A stretch of 64,000 bases of DNA, taken from VRUE01 sp963727465 (lineage in GTDB: Bacteria; Actinomycetota; Thermoleophilia; Solirubrobacterales; 70-9). Position 1 is the first letter of the stretch. Every line of letters begins with the position of its first letter. The stretch is from NCBI GenBank assembly GCA_963727465.1, contig CAVSGL010000012.1:62001-126000 (forward strand). The letters run 5' to 3'. Of this stretch, positions 1 to 11,100 are shown one piece after another. The notes below the pieces were generated by a model. It had not been told where the DNA came from and searched no databases. It worked only from the letters and a program-made list of their open reading frames with translations. The translations under genes and the position numbers were made by a program.

Positions 1-2120
1 CCTGGAAGGAGGGCGAGAACGTCTACGCCGAGGTCTCCCTCGCCGCCGAGCAGCGCGAGCAGGCAACGGACTTCGGAGTCCATCCAGCCCTCCTCGATAC
101 CGCCCTTCACGGGGCGATCCTGGCGGCTCTCGACTCGAGTGAGGAGACGGCCCTGAGGTTGTTCTTCTCCGCGAGCGACGTGGCGCTGCGGGCGACCGGA
201 GCCAGCGAGCTGCGGATCGAGCTGACTTCGATCGGCAACGAAACGGTCGCCCTGCTCGCCTGCGACCCGACTGGGGCCGAGGTGGTGCGGGCCGGTTCGA
301 TGCTGACTCGCCCGATCCCCCCCGAGCAGCTTGCCGGCGCCGCCAGGACCCCTCGGGCGCTGTTCGGGGTCGAGTGGAGCGAGCTGGAGCTGCCAGCCGA
401 AGAGCCGGACGCCCCCGAGCCGCTGATCTGGCGGCCCGAGCCCAGGCCGGACCTCCCCGGGGCGGCTCGGGAGATGTGCGAAGAGGCCCTGGAGCGCATC
501 CAGGCCTTCCTCGGCTCCGAGGAAAGCGAGGGCGCAAGGCTCGCGATCGCAACCGCAGGCGCGATCGCCACCACAGAGGAGGAGTCCCCCGAGCTCTCCC
601 TCGCCCCGCTCTGGGGCCTCGTGCGCTCCGCCCAGTCAGAGCACCCCGGCCGCTTCGCCCTGATCGACACCGACGGCAGCGAGGCCTCGGATGAGGCGCT
701 TGCCCAGGCCGCGGCCCAAGACCAGGAGCCCCAGGTCGCCCTGCGCGAGGGCAGGGCGCTCGTTCCCCGGGTGGCCCGGGCGCTGGCTCCTGAGCAGGAG
801 GAAGAGCCGGTATCGCTCGATCCCGAAAAGACGATCCTGATCAGCGGCGGCACCGGCGCCCTCGCCGCCCAGGTCTCCCGCCACCTCGTCAGCGAGCACG
901 GGGCAAGGCACCTGCTCTTGGCGAGCCGCTCGGGAGCAAGGGCAGAGGGGGCCAGGGAGCTGAAGCAGGAGCTCACCGAGCTCGGCGCCGAGGTGCGCAT
1001 CGAGGCCTGCGACGTCTCCGATCGCACGGCCCTGGGGGGCCTGCTCGACTCGATCCCCTCCGCGCACCCCCTGGGCGCGGTGATCCACACCGCCGCGGTG
1101 CTCGAGGACGGCACGGTGGAGAGCCTCGACCCCGAGAGCCTCGCCACCGTCTTCGCCCCCAAGGCAAGCGCCGCCCAGCACCTGCACGAGCTGACCAGGG
1201 ACACCGAGCTCGACGCCTTCGTCCTCTTCTCCTCGGCCGCCGGCGCCCTCGGCTCCCCCGGGCAGGCCAACTACGCCGCCGCCAACGTCTTCCTGGACGC
1301 GCTCGCGGCAAGGCGCCGCGCCGAAGGGCTGCCCGCCACCTCGATCGCCTGGGGCGCCTGGGTGCAGCAGAGCGGCCTCACCGCAGAGCTCGGCGAGGCC
1401 GACCTGAAGCGCATGCGCCGGGCGGGGATCGAGCCGCTCACCGACGCGCAGGGCCTCGAGCTCTTCGACGCCTGCCTCGGCTCCCCGCGTCCCCTCTGCC
1501 TGGCGATCGGGCTGAACCGCGCCGGGCTGCGGACGATGGCCTCCGCCGGCGCCCTGCCGCCGATCCTCTCGGGGCTCGTGCGCGCCGAGACAAGGCGCCG
1601 CTCGGCGTCCTCGGGCGAGCTCGCCGCAAAGCTCGCCGCCCTGCCCGAGGAAGAGCGCTACGGGCACGTCCTCGAGCTGGTCCGCACCGAGATAGCGGCA
1701 GTGCTCGGACACGGCTCGGCGGCCGCCGTCGATCCCGACAGGGCCTTTTCGGAGATGGGCTTCGACTCGCTCGCGGCGGTGGAACTGCGCAACATGCTCG
1801 ACAGCACGACCGGCTTGAGGTTGTCGGCGACGACCGTCTTCGACTACCCCAACCCGGCCAAACTGGCCGCCTACCTGTTGTCCGAGGTGAAGCCTGCCGG
1901 TGGCGAGGGCGACGGGGGAGAGGCCCGCACGATCGAGGCGGAGTTCGACCGGCTCGAGTCGATCCTCGGGGAGATCGAGTCGGACGAGCAGCGCGAGCAG
2001 GCATCGATGCGTCTGCGCAGCCTGCTCGGTGGGTTGCGGGCCGGCGACGAGGAGGACCTCGCCGGGGCGACGGACGAGGAGATGTTCGAGGCCCTCGACA
2101 AGGAGCTGGGACAGGTATGA
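1..2120 (+). CDS. Modular type I polyketide synthase, C-terminal part (DH-KR-ACP-docking)
   Basis: Downstream end of a PKS subunit whose start lies left of the window. The frame is already open at base 3, and the ATG at 159 is internal. In order: C-terminal part of a dehydratase (HPALLDTALHG, about 84-116); ketoreductase with NADPH loop GGTGALA (about 846-866) and catalytic SSAAG and PGQANYAAAN (about 1230-1290); acyl carrier protein with the phosphopantetheine serine in MGFDSL (about 1755-1772); and a helical C-terminal docking tail (about 1920-2117). No enoylreductase is visible, so the module should leave a double bond. LED at the LDD position suggests a B-type KR. The third glycine of the NADPH loop is alanine. 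The stop overlaps the next start as ATGA, and the tail is of the type that pairs with the N-terminal docking helix of the next subunit. Confidence 0.95.
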   Translation, partial: WKEGENVYAEVSLAAEQREQATDFGVHPALLDTALHGAILAALDSSEETALRLFFSASDVALRATGASELRIELTSIGNETVALLACDPTGAEVVRAGSMLTRPIPPEQLAGAARTPRALFGVEWSELELPAEEPDAPEPLIWRPEPRPDLPGAAREMCEEALERIQAFLGSEESEGARLAIATAGAIATTEEESPELSLAPLWGLVRSAQSEHPGRFALIDTDGSEASDEALAQAAAQDQEPQVALREGRALVPRVARALAPEQEEEPVSLDPEKTILISGGTGALAAQVSRHLVSEHGARHLLLASRSGARAEGARELKQELTELGAEVRIEACDVSDRTALGGLLDSIPSAHPLGAVIHTAAVLEDGTVESLDPESLATVFAPKASAAQHLHELTRDTELDAFVLFSSAAGALGSPGQANYAAANVFLDALAARRRAEGLPATSIAWGAWVQQSGLTAELGEADLKRMRRAGIEPLTDAQGLELFDACLGSPRPLCLAIGLNRAGLRTMASAGALPPILSGLVRAETRRRSASSGELAAKLAALPEEERYGHVLELVRTEIAAVLGHGSAAAVDPDRAFSEMGFDSLAAVELRNMLDSTTGLRLSATTVFDYPNPAKLAAYLLSEVKPAGGEGDGGEARTIEAEFDRLESILGEIESDEQREQASMRLRSLLGGLRAGDEEDLAGATDEEMFEALDKELGQV
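1169..1333 (+). repeat. KR-core repeat, copy 1 (165 bp identical)
   Basis: 165 bases covering the KR catalytic Ser/Tyr region are identical to 7525-7689 (offset 6,356). They sit inside a longer KR block of clearly lower but still high similarity. Confidence 0.92.
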
Positions 2121-5100
2121 GCAACGAGGCAAAACTCCGCGACTACCTCAAGCGAACGACGAGCGACCTGCGGGCCGCCCGCCGGCGCCTCGACGAGGTT
2201 GAGGCACGGAGGAAGGAACCGATCGCGATCGTCGGCATGAGCTGTCGCTACCCGGGCGGCGCCGGATCTCCCGAGCAGCTCTGGGAGCTGCTTGCGGCCG
2301 GCGGGGACGGCGTATCCGAGTTCCCCCCGGGTCGCGGTTGGGAGATCGAGCGCGTCTATCACCCCGATCCGGAGAATCCGGGAACCGCCTATACGCGGGA
2401 GGGGGGATTCCTGGACGATGCAGCCGAGTTCGACGCCGAGTTCTTTGGCATCGCCCCGCGCGAGGCGGTGGCGATGGACCCCCAGCAACGGCTGCTGCTT
2501 GAAGCCTGCTGGGAGGCGCTCGAGGACGCCGGCATCCGTCCGTCGTCGTTGAGCGGGACTCCGACCGGCGTCTTCACCGGCATCGGCTCGCAGGACTACC
2601 ACATGCTCCAGCCCACCGACCGGCTCGAGGGCTACGGCATCACCGGCAGCTCGAGCAGCGTCGCCTCCGGTCGCATCGCCTACTCGCTCGGCCTCGAGGG
2701 CCCGGCGATCACCGTCGACACCGCCTGCTCGACCTCGCTGGTCGCCCTGCACCTCGCCTCCCAGGCGCTGCGGGGAGGGGAGTGCGAGATGGCATTGGCC
2801 GGTGGGGTGACCGTGTTCGCCACTCCAGGCGTCTTCGTGGAATTCAGCCGTCAGCGCGTCCTCTCGCCCGACGGCCGCTGCAAGTCCTTCGCCGAGGCCG
2901 CGGACGGCGCCGGCTTCTCGGAGGGGGTCGGGGTGGTGGCGCTCGAGCGGCTCTCCGACGCACAGCGCCAGGGCCACCCGATCCTCGCCGTGGTCAGGGG
3001 CAGCGCCGTCAACCAGGACGGCGCCTCCAACGGCCTGGCGGCGCCAAATGGTCCCTCGCAGCAAAGGGTGATCCGCCAGGCGCTGGCAAACGCGGGCCTG
3101 GAGCCCAAGGACGTCGACGCGGTCGAGGCCCACGGCACCGGCACCACCCTCGGCGACCCGATCGAGGCCCAGGCGCTGCTCGCCACCTACGGCCAGGAGC
3201 GCGAGAACGGAGCGCTGCGGCTCGGCTCGATCAAGTCAAACATCGGCCACACCGCTGCCGCCGCCGGCGTCGCCGGGGTGATCAAGATGACGATGGCGCT
3301 GCGCGAGGGCCTGCTGCCGCGGACGCTCCACGTCGATGCGCCCAGCTCGCACGTCGACTGGACCGCAGGTCAGGTCGAGCTGCTGACCGAGCAGGAGCCC
3401 TGGCAGCCAAACGGCCGACCGCGCCGCGCCGGCGTCTCCTCCTTCGGCATCTCGGGCACCAACGCCCACGTGATCTTGGAGGAAGCGCCGGCGCCCGTTG
3501 AGGCAGAGGACAGAGAAGAGGCAGAGCCCCTGCTTAAGGGCCCCGTCCCGCTGCCGCTCTCGGCCAAATCGAAGCCCGCCCTCCAAGACGCCGCCGCCCG
3601 CCTCGCCTCCCACCTGCGAGAGCACCCCGAACTGGACCCCACCGACATCGCCCACTCCCTGGCGAAGACCAGAAGCGCCTTCCCCCACAGGGCGGTGCTC
3701 CTGGCCACCGAGCCCGAGGAGCTGCTCGGCGAGCTCGACGCCCTCGCCGCGGGCAGGGGCCAGAGCACCCGCCAGAGCGCCGAGCCCCGCCCGGTCTTCC
3801 TCTTTGCCGGCCAGGGCGCCCAGCACCCCCGGATGGCATATGAGCTGCACCGCTCCCTGCCCGCCTTCGCCCAGCGCATCGAAGAGTGCGAGCAGGCGCT
3901 CGAGCCCTTCGTCGATTGGTCTTTGAGCGAGGTCCTCGCCGACCCCGAGGGCGCCTGGATGCAGCGCCTGGACATCGTCCAGCCGGCGCTCTTTGCGGTG
4001 ATGGTCTCCCTCGCCCGCCTCTGGCAGAGCTGCGGGGTGAGGCCGGCGCTCCTGGCCGGGCACTCCCAGGGGGAGATCGCCGCCGCCCACATCAGCGGCG
4101 CCCTCTCCCTGGACGACGCCGCCAGGGTGATCGCCCGCCGCGGCCAAGCGATGGCGAAGATCGCCGGCAAGGGGGCGATGGCCTCGCTCTCCCTCGCCCC
4201 CGAGGCGCTCACCGAGCGCCTTGGCCCCTACGGCCAAAGCCTCTCGCTGGCGGCGATCAACGGCCCCGCCTCGGTGGTCGTCTCCGGGGAGCCCGAGGCG
4301 ATCGAGCAGCTGCTTGCCCAGTGTGAGGCAGAGGGGCTCAGAGCCCAGCGGATCGCCGTCGACTACGCCGCCCACTCCCACCAGATCGAGGCGCTCAAGG
4401 ACGAGCTGCTCGAGGCCTTTGCCCCGATCGAGCCGGGGGAGGCCGAGATCGCCCTGCGCTCCACGGTCAGCGGCGAGCAGGTCGAGGGCAAAGAGCTCGG
4501 CCCCACCTACTGGTACCGCAACCTGCGCCAGAGCGTCCTGCTCGAGCCCGTCCTCACCACGATGCTGAACGAGGGCAGGCGCGGCTTCATCGAGATCTCC
4601 CCGCACCCCGTGCTCGCCTTCGGCGCCACCGAGTGCGCCGATGCGCTCGGCATAACCGACGCCCAGATCCTCTCCACCCTGCGCCGCGAGGAGGGCGGCC
4701 CCGAGCGCTTTGCCCGCTCGCTCGCCGAGGCCCACGCCGCCGGCGTCGAGCTCGACTGGGATGCCCTGTTCAGAGGCCGCTCGCCCAAGCGCGTCCCCCT
4801 GCCCACCTACCCCTTCCAAAGGCAGCGCTACTGGCTGGAGGGGGGCCTTGGCTCCTCCGATCCGGCCGCGATCGGCCAGGCCCCCGCCGATCACCCATTG
4901 CTGGGCTCCACGGTCGAGCTGGCCGGCGAAGGAGGGGAGGGCCTGCTGCTCACCGGCCGCCTCTCGCTGAAGACCCACCCCTGGCTGGCCGAGCACGAGG
5001 TCGCCGGCAACGTCCTGCTCCCCGGCGCGGCCTTCGCCGAGCTCGCCCTGAGCGCGGGGGAGAGGGCGGGGGCAGAGCGCCTGGCAGAGCTCACCCTCGC

Positions 5101-8100
5101 CGCCCCCCTGATCGTCCCCGCCCAGGGGGCGGTGCAGATCCAGCTCAGCGTCTCCGAGCCCTCCGAGGAGGGCGCCAGGGAGATCTCGATCCACTCCCGC
5201 CCCGAGGCAGACCCCGAGGGGGAGCCCCAGCCCTGGACCCTGCACGCCACCGGCACGCTCACCGAGGACAGCGCCGAGCCCCCCGCGCCGCTTGCCCAGT
5301 GGCCGCCCCAAGGGGCGCAGCAGATCGAGCTGGCCGGCTTCTATGAGGGCCTCGCAGACCTCGGCCTCGCCTACGGCCCCGCCTTCCAGGGCCTCGGCGC
5401 CGCCTACCGCAAGGACAATGAGATCTACGCCGAGGTATCGCTTGCGCCCAGGCAACGCGAAGAGGCGGCCTCCTTTGCGATCCACCCCGCCCTGCTCGAC
5501 GCCGCCCTGCACGCGGGGGCGATGCTGCTGGGCTCTGCGCAAGACCGGAGCCTGCGCCTGCCCTTTGCTTGGAGCGGCGTCTCGATCGCCGCCCAGGGAG
5601 CGAGCGAGCTGCGCGTGCGCCTCAGCGAGGCCGGCGAGGGGGCGATCGCGCTCGAGCTCTATGACCAGGCCGGGATCGCGGTCGCGACCGTCGAGTCCCT
5701 GCTCACCCGCCCGCTCTCCAGGGACCAGCTGACCCAGCAGCGGGCCCAGACCCCCTATGAGATCCGCTGGAGCGAGGTCGAGCTCAAAGCCCAAGACCGA
5801 GAGGACGAGCCGCTGCTTTGGCGGCCGCAGCCAAAGCAGGGCCTGCCCGCGGCAGCCGAAGAGATCGCCCGGGAAGCCCTTGAGCGCCTCCAGGGCTTCC
5901 TCGCCGACGCCGACAACGAGGGCAGGAGGCTGGCGATCGCAACCGCAGGCGCGATCGCGACCACCGAGGAGGAGTCCCCCGAGCTCTCCCTCGCCCCCGT
6001 CTGGGGCCTCGTGCGCTCCGCCCAGGCAGAGCACCCCGGCCGCTTCGTCCTGATCGACACCGACGCAAGCGAGGCCTCGGGCGAGGCGCTCGCCCGCGCC
6101 GCCGCCCAGAGCACCGAGCCCCAGCTCGCCCTGCGCGAGGGCAGGGCGCTCGCCCCCCGCCTGGCGCCCGCCCAAGACGACGCCGACTCGCTGCTGCCCC
6201 CGCCGGGCCCCTACCGGCTCGAGTCCTCGGGCACCGGCAGCCTCGACGGGCTCTCACTGGTCTCCAACCCAAGGGCGACGGAGCCGCTCGGCCCGACCGA
6301 GGTGCGGATCCAGATGCGCGCCGCGGGGCTCAACTTCCGCGAAGTGATGGTCGCCCTGGGCTTTGCCGTGCCCGGCGAGGCGATGCTCGGGGGAGAGGGG
6401 GCGGGAGTGCTCTGCGAGGTCGGCGCAGAGGTCGAGGACCTCGCCCCCGGCGAGCGCGTGATGGGGATGATCCCCGACTCCTTCGGCCCGCTGACGATCG
6501 CCGATCGCAGCGCGATCGTCGCGATCCCCGCGGGCCTCTCCCACGAGCAGGCCGCGGCGATCCCAGTCGTCTACACGACCGCTTACTACGGCCTCTTTGA
6601 CCTGGCCGACCTAAAGCGGGGCGAGCGGGTCCTGATCCACGCCGGCGCCGGCGGCGTCGGCATGGCGGCGATCCAGCTCGCCAAGCGAGCCGGGGCCGAG
6701 GTCTTCGCCACCGCCAGCCCCGCCAAGTGGGAGGCGCTGCGCGAGCTCGGCCTCCCCGCGGAGAACATCGCCTCCTCGCGCGATCTCAGCTTCAAGGACG
6801 CCTTCCTCGAGGCGACCGGGGGAGAGGGAGTCGACGTCGTTCTCAACTCGCTCGCCAAGGACCACGTCGACGCCTCGCTCGAGCTCCTGCCCAGGGGCGG
6901 CCGCTTCCTGGAGATGGGCAAGACCGACATCCGCGACCCCGAAGAGGTCGAGGCAGCCCACCCCAACGTCACCTACAGGGCCTTCAGCACCTTCGAAGCG
7001 GGCCCCGAGCGCACCACCGAGATGCTCAGCGAGGTCGTCTCCCGCTTCGAGGCGGGCGAGCTCGACCATTCCCCGCTCGCCGCCTGGGACCTGCGCCGGG
7101 CCCCGCAGGCGTTCCGCCACCTCAGAGAGGGCCGCAACACGGGCAAGGTCGTGCTCACGATCCCCCGCCCGCTCGACCCCGACAAGACGATCCTGATCAG
7201 CGGCGGCACCGGCATCCTCGCCGCCCGGATCTCCCGCCACCTGATCAGCGAGCACGGGGCAAGGCATCTGCTCTTGGCCAGCCGCTCGGGGGCAAGGGCA
7301 GAGGGGGCCGAGGAGCTGAAGCAGGAGCTCACCGAGCTGGGCGCCGAGGTGCGCATCGAGGCCTGCGACGTCTCCGAGCGCACGGCGCTCGAAGGCCTGC
7401 TCGACTCGATCCCCTCCGAGCATCCCCTGGGGGCGGTGATCCACGCCGCGGGAGCGCTCGATGACCGCACGCTCGAGAGCCTCGACCCCGAGAGCCTCGC
7501 CACCGTCTTCGCCCCCAAGGCAAACGCCGCCCAGCACCTGCACGAGCTGACCAGGGACACCGAGCTCGACGCCTTCGTCCTCTTCTCCTCGGCCGCCGGC
7601 GCCCTCGGCTCCCCCGGGCAGGCCAACTACGCCGCCGCCAACGTCTTCCTGGACGCGCTCGCGGCAAGGCGCCGCGCCGAAGGGCTGCCGGCCACCTCGA
7701 TCGCCTGGGGCCTTTGGGCGACGGCGACCGGGCTCACCTCGGGGCTCGGCGAGGCGGGCGTGGCGCGCATGCGCCGGGTCGGGATCGAGCCGCTCACCGA
7801 CGCGCAGGGCCTCGAGCTCTTCGACGCCTGCCTTGCCTCAGACCGTCCCCTGGCGGTGGGGATCGGGTTGAACCGGCGGGGCCTCCAGACGATGGCCTCC
7901 GCCGGAGCTCTGCCGCGGATCCTCTCGGAGCTTGCCCCCAAGGAATCGAAGCGCCGTACCGCGGTTTCCGGCGCGCTCGCCGCGAAGCTCGCCACGTTGC
8001 CGCAGGAGCAGCGCCTGGATCACGTCCAGGAGCTGATCCTCGAGGAGATCGCCGCCGTGCTCGGTCACGGCTCCCCGGCTGCGATCGATCCGGCCAAGGC

Positions 8101-11100
8101 GTTCAAGGACATGGGCTTCGATTCCCTCGCCGCGGTCGAGCTGAAAAACCGTCTCAGCGCGACGTCCGGGTTGCGCCTGGCGCCGACCGTCGTCTTCGAC
8201 TACCCGACCCCGGCCAAGCTGGCGGCGCACCTGCTGGACGAGGCGACGGCGTCCGGAGCCGCTACCCAGGCGATCGTCAGGTCTCAGGTGGCGGACGAGC
8301 CGATCGCAATCGTCGGCGTCGGCTGCCGCTATCCGGGCGGGGTGCGCTCGGCGGTCGGCCTATGGGAGCTCGTCGCTTCCGGCTCCGATGGCATCGGCCC
8401 CTTTCCCGCCGACCGCGGCTGGGACCTCGAACGGCTCTACGACCCGGACCCCGACAGCGCCGGTACGAGCTATGCGCGCGACGGCGGCTTTCTGGACGGA
8501 GCGGCCGAGTTCGACGCCGAGTTCTTCGGCATCGCCCCGCGCGAGGCCCTCGCGATGGACCCCCAGCAACGGCTGCTGCTCGAAACCTGTTGGGAGGCGC
8601 TGGAGGACGCGGGCATCGACCCCGCTTCGTTGGCCGGGACGTCGACCGGCGTCTTCGCCGGGATCAGCTCGCAGGACTACCAGCTGCTCAACCCCACCCA
8701 CCAGGCGTTCGTGGGATACGGCTCGACCGGCAACCTGCTCAGCATTGCCTCGGGCCGCGTCGCCTACTCGCTCGGTCTCGAGGGCCCGGCGATGACGGTC
8801 GACACCGCCTGCTCTTCCTCGCTGGTCGCCCTGCATCTGGCCGCTCAGGCATTGCGTCAGGGCGAGTGCTCGCTGGCTCTCGCGGGAGGGGTGACCGTTC
8901 TCTCGACGCCGGCCGCCTTCATGGAATTCAGCCGCCAGCGGGGGCTGGCTCCGGACGGCCGCTGCAAGTCCTTCGCCGAGGGTGCCGACGGGACGAGCCT
9001 CTCGGACGGGGTCGGCGTGGTCGCCCTCGCGCGGCTCTCCGACGCCGAACGAGAAGGCCACCCGGTCCTCGCCGTGGTCAAGGGCAGCGCCGTCAACCAA
9101 GACGGCGCCTCCAACGGCCTCACCGCCCCCAACGGCCCCTCCCAGCAGCGGGTGATCCGCCAGGCACTGGCAAACGCAGGCTTGGAGCCCAAGGACGTCG
9201 ACGCAGTTGAGGCCCACGGAACGGGGACGGTTCTGGGCGACCCGATCGAGGCCCAAGCGGTGCTGGCGACCTACGGCAAGGAAAGGGAGCAGCCGCTGCG
9301 CCTCGGCTCGCTCAAGTCCAACATCGGCCACACCCAGGCAGCGGCGGGAGTCGCCGGCGTGATCAAGATGACGATGGCGATGCGCGAGGGCGCCTTGCCC
9401 AAGACCCTGCACGTCGACTCGCCCTCGACCAAGGTCGACTGGGAGGCCGGTCAGGTCGAGCTCTTGACCGAGCAGGAGCCCTGGCAGCCAAACGGCCGAC
9501 CGCGCCGCGCCGGCATCTCCTCCTTTGGCATCTCGGGCACCAACGCCCACGTGATCTTGGAGGAAGCACCGGCCCCCGTTGAGGCAAAGGAAGAAGCAAA
9601 GGCAGAGCCCCTCTTTGAAGGCCCACTGCCGCTGGCGCTCTCGGCCAAATCAAAGCCCGCCTTGGCAGACGCCGCCGCCCGCCTCGCCTCCCACCTAAGA
9701 GAGCACCCAGAGCTTGACCCCACCGACCTCGCCTACTCCCTCGCAACGACCAGAAGCGCCTTCTCCCATAGGGCGGTGCTCTTGGCCACCGATTCCAAAG
9801 AGCTACAGGCTGAGCTCGACGCCCTCGCCGAGGGCAAGGGCCAGAGCACCCAGCAAAGCGCCGAGCCCCGCCCGGTCTTCCTCTTTGCCGGCCAGGGCGC
9901 CCAGCACCCCCGGATGGCATATGAGCTGCACCGCTCCCTGCCCGCCTTTGCCCAACGCATCGAAGAGTGCGAGCAGGCGCTCGAGCCCTTCGTCGATTGG
10001 TCCCTGAGCGAGGTCCTCGCCGACCCCGAGGGCGCCTGGATGCAGCGCCTGGACATCGTCCAGCCGGCGCTCTTTGCGGTGATGGTCTCCCTCGCCCGCC
10101 TGTGGGGGGACTTCGGGGTAAGGCCCGCGCTTGTGGCCGGGCACTCCCAGGGGGAGATCGCCGCCGCCCACATCAGCGGCGCCCTCTCCCTGGACGACGC
10201 CGCCAGGGTGATCGCCCGCCGCGGCTCCGCGATGGCGAAGATCGCCGGCAAGGGGGCGATGGCCTCGGTCTCCCTCGCCCCCGAGGCGCTCACCGAGCGC
10301 CTTGCCCCCTACGGCCAGAGCCTCTCGCTGGCGGCGATCAACGGCCCCGCCTCGGTGGTCGTCTCCGGGGAGCCCGAGGCGATCGAGCAGCTGCTTGCCC
10401 AGTGTGAGGCGGAGCAGCTCAGGGCCCAGCGGATCGCCGTCGACTACGCCGCCCACTCCCACCAGATCGAGGCGCTAAGGGACGAGCTGCTCGAGGCCTT
10501 TGCCCCGATCGAGCCAAGGGACGCCGAGATCGCCCTGCGCTCCACGGTCAGCGGCGAGCAGGTCGAGGGCAAAGAGCTCGGCCCCGAGTACTGGTACCGC
10601 AACCTGCGCCAGAGCGTCCTGCTCGAGCCCGTCCTCACCACGATGCTGAACGAGGGCAGGCGCGGCTTCATCGAGATCTCCCCGCACCCCGTGCTCGCCT
10701 TCGGCGCCACCGAGTGCGCCGATGCGCTCGGCATAACCGATGCCCACATCCTCGCCACCCTGCGCCGCGAAGAGGGTGGCCCCGAGCGCTTTGCCCGCTC
10801 GCTTGCCGAGGCCCACGCCGCCGGCATCGAGCTCGACTGGGATGCCCTGTTCAGGGGCCGCTCGCCCAAGCGCGTCCCCCTGCCCACCTATCCCTTCCAA
10901 GGGCAGCGCTACTGGATCGACGCGGCGAGCGGCGCCGCCTCGGACCCGGCTGCGATCGGTCAGGGGGCAACCGAGCACCCGCTGCTGGCCTCCAAAGTCA
11001 CCGTGGCGGGTGGCCAGGGATGCATTTTCACCGGCCGCATCTCGCCCGGGGCCCAGCCCTGGCTGGCCGATCACGCCGTCTTCGGCACGGCGCTGTTCCC

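Noticed and set aside
159..2120. ATG at 159 as start of the first PKS gene
   Set aside because: The same frame is open to the window edge and encodes the dehydratase end just upstream, so 159 is internal.
3236..6175. Long open frame of 979 codons on the minus strand
   Set aside because: Antisense to KS-AT-DH; low-complexity Gly/Leu/Glu composition produced by GC-rich codon third positions.
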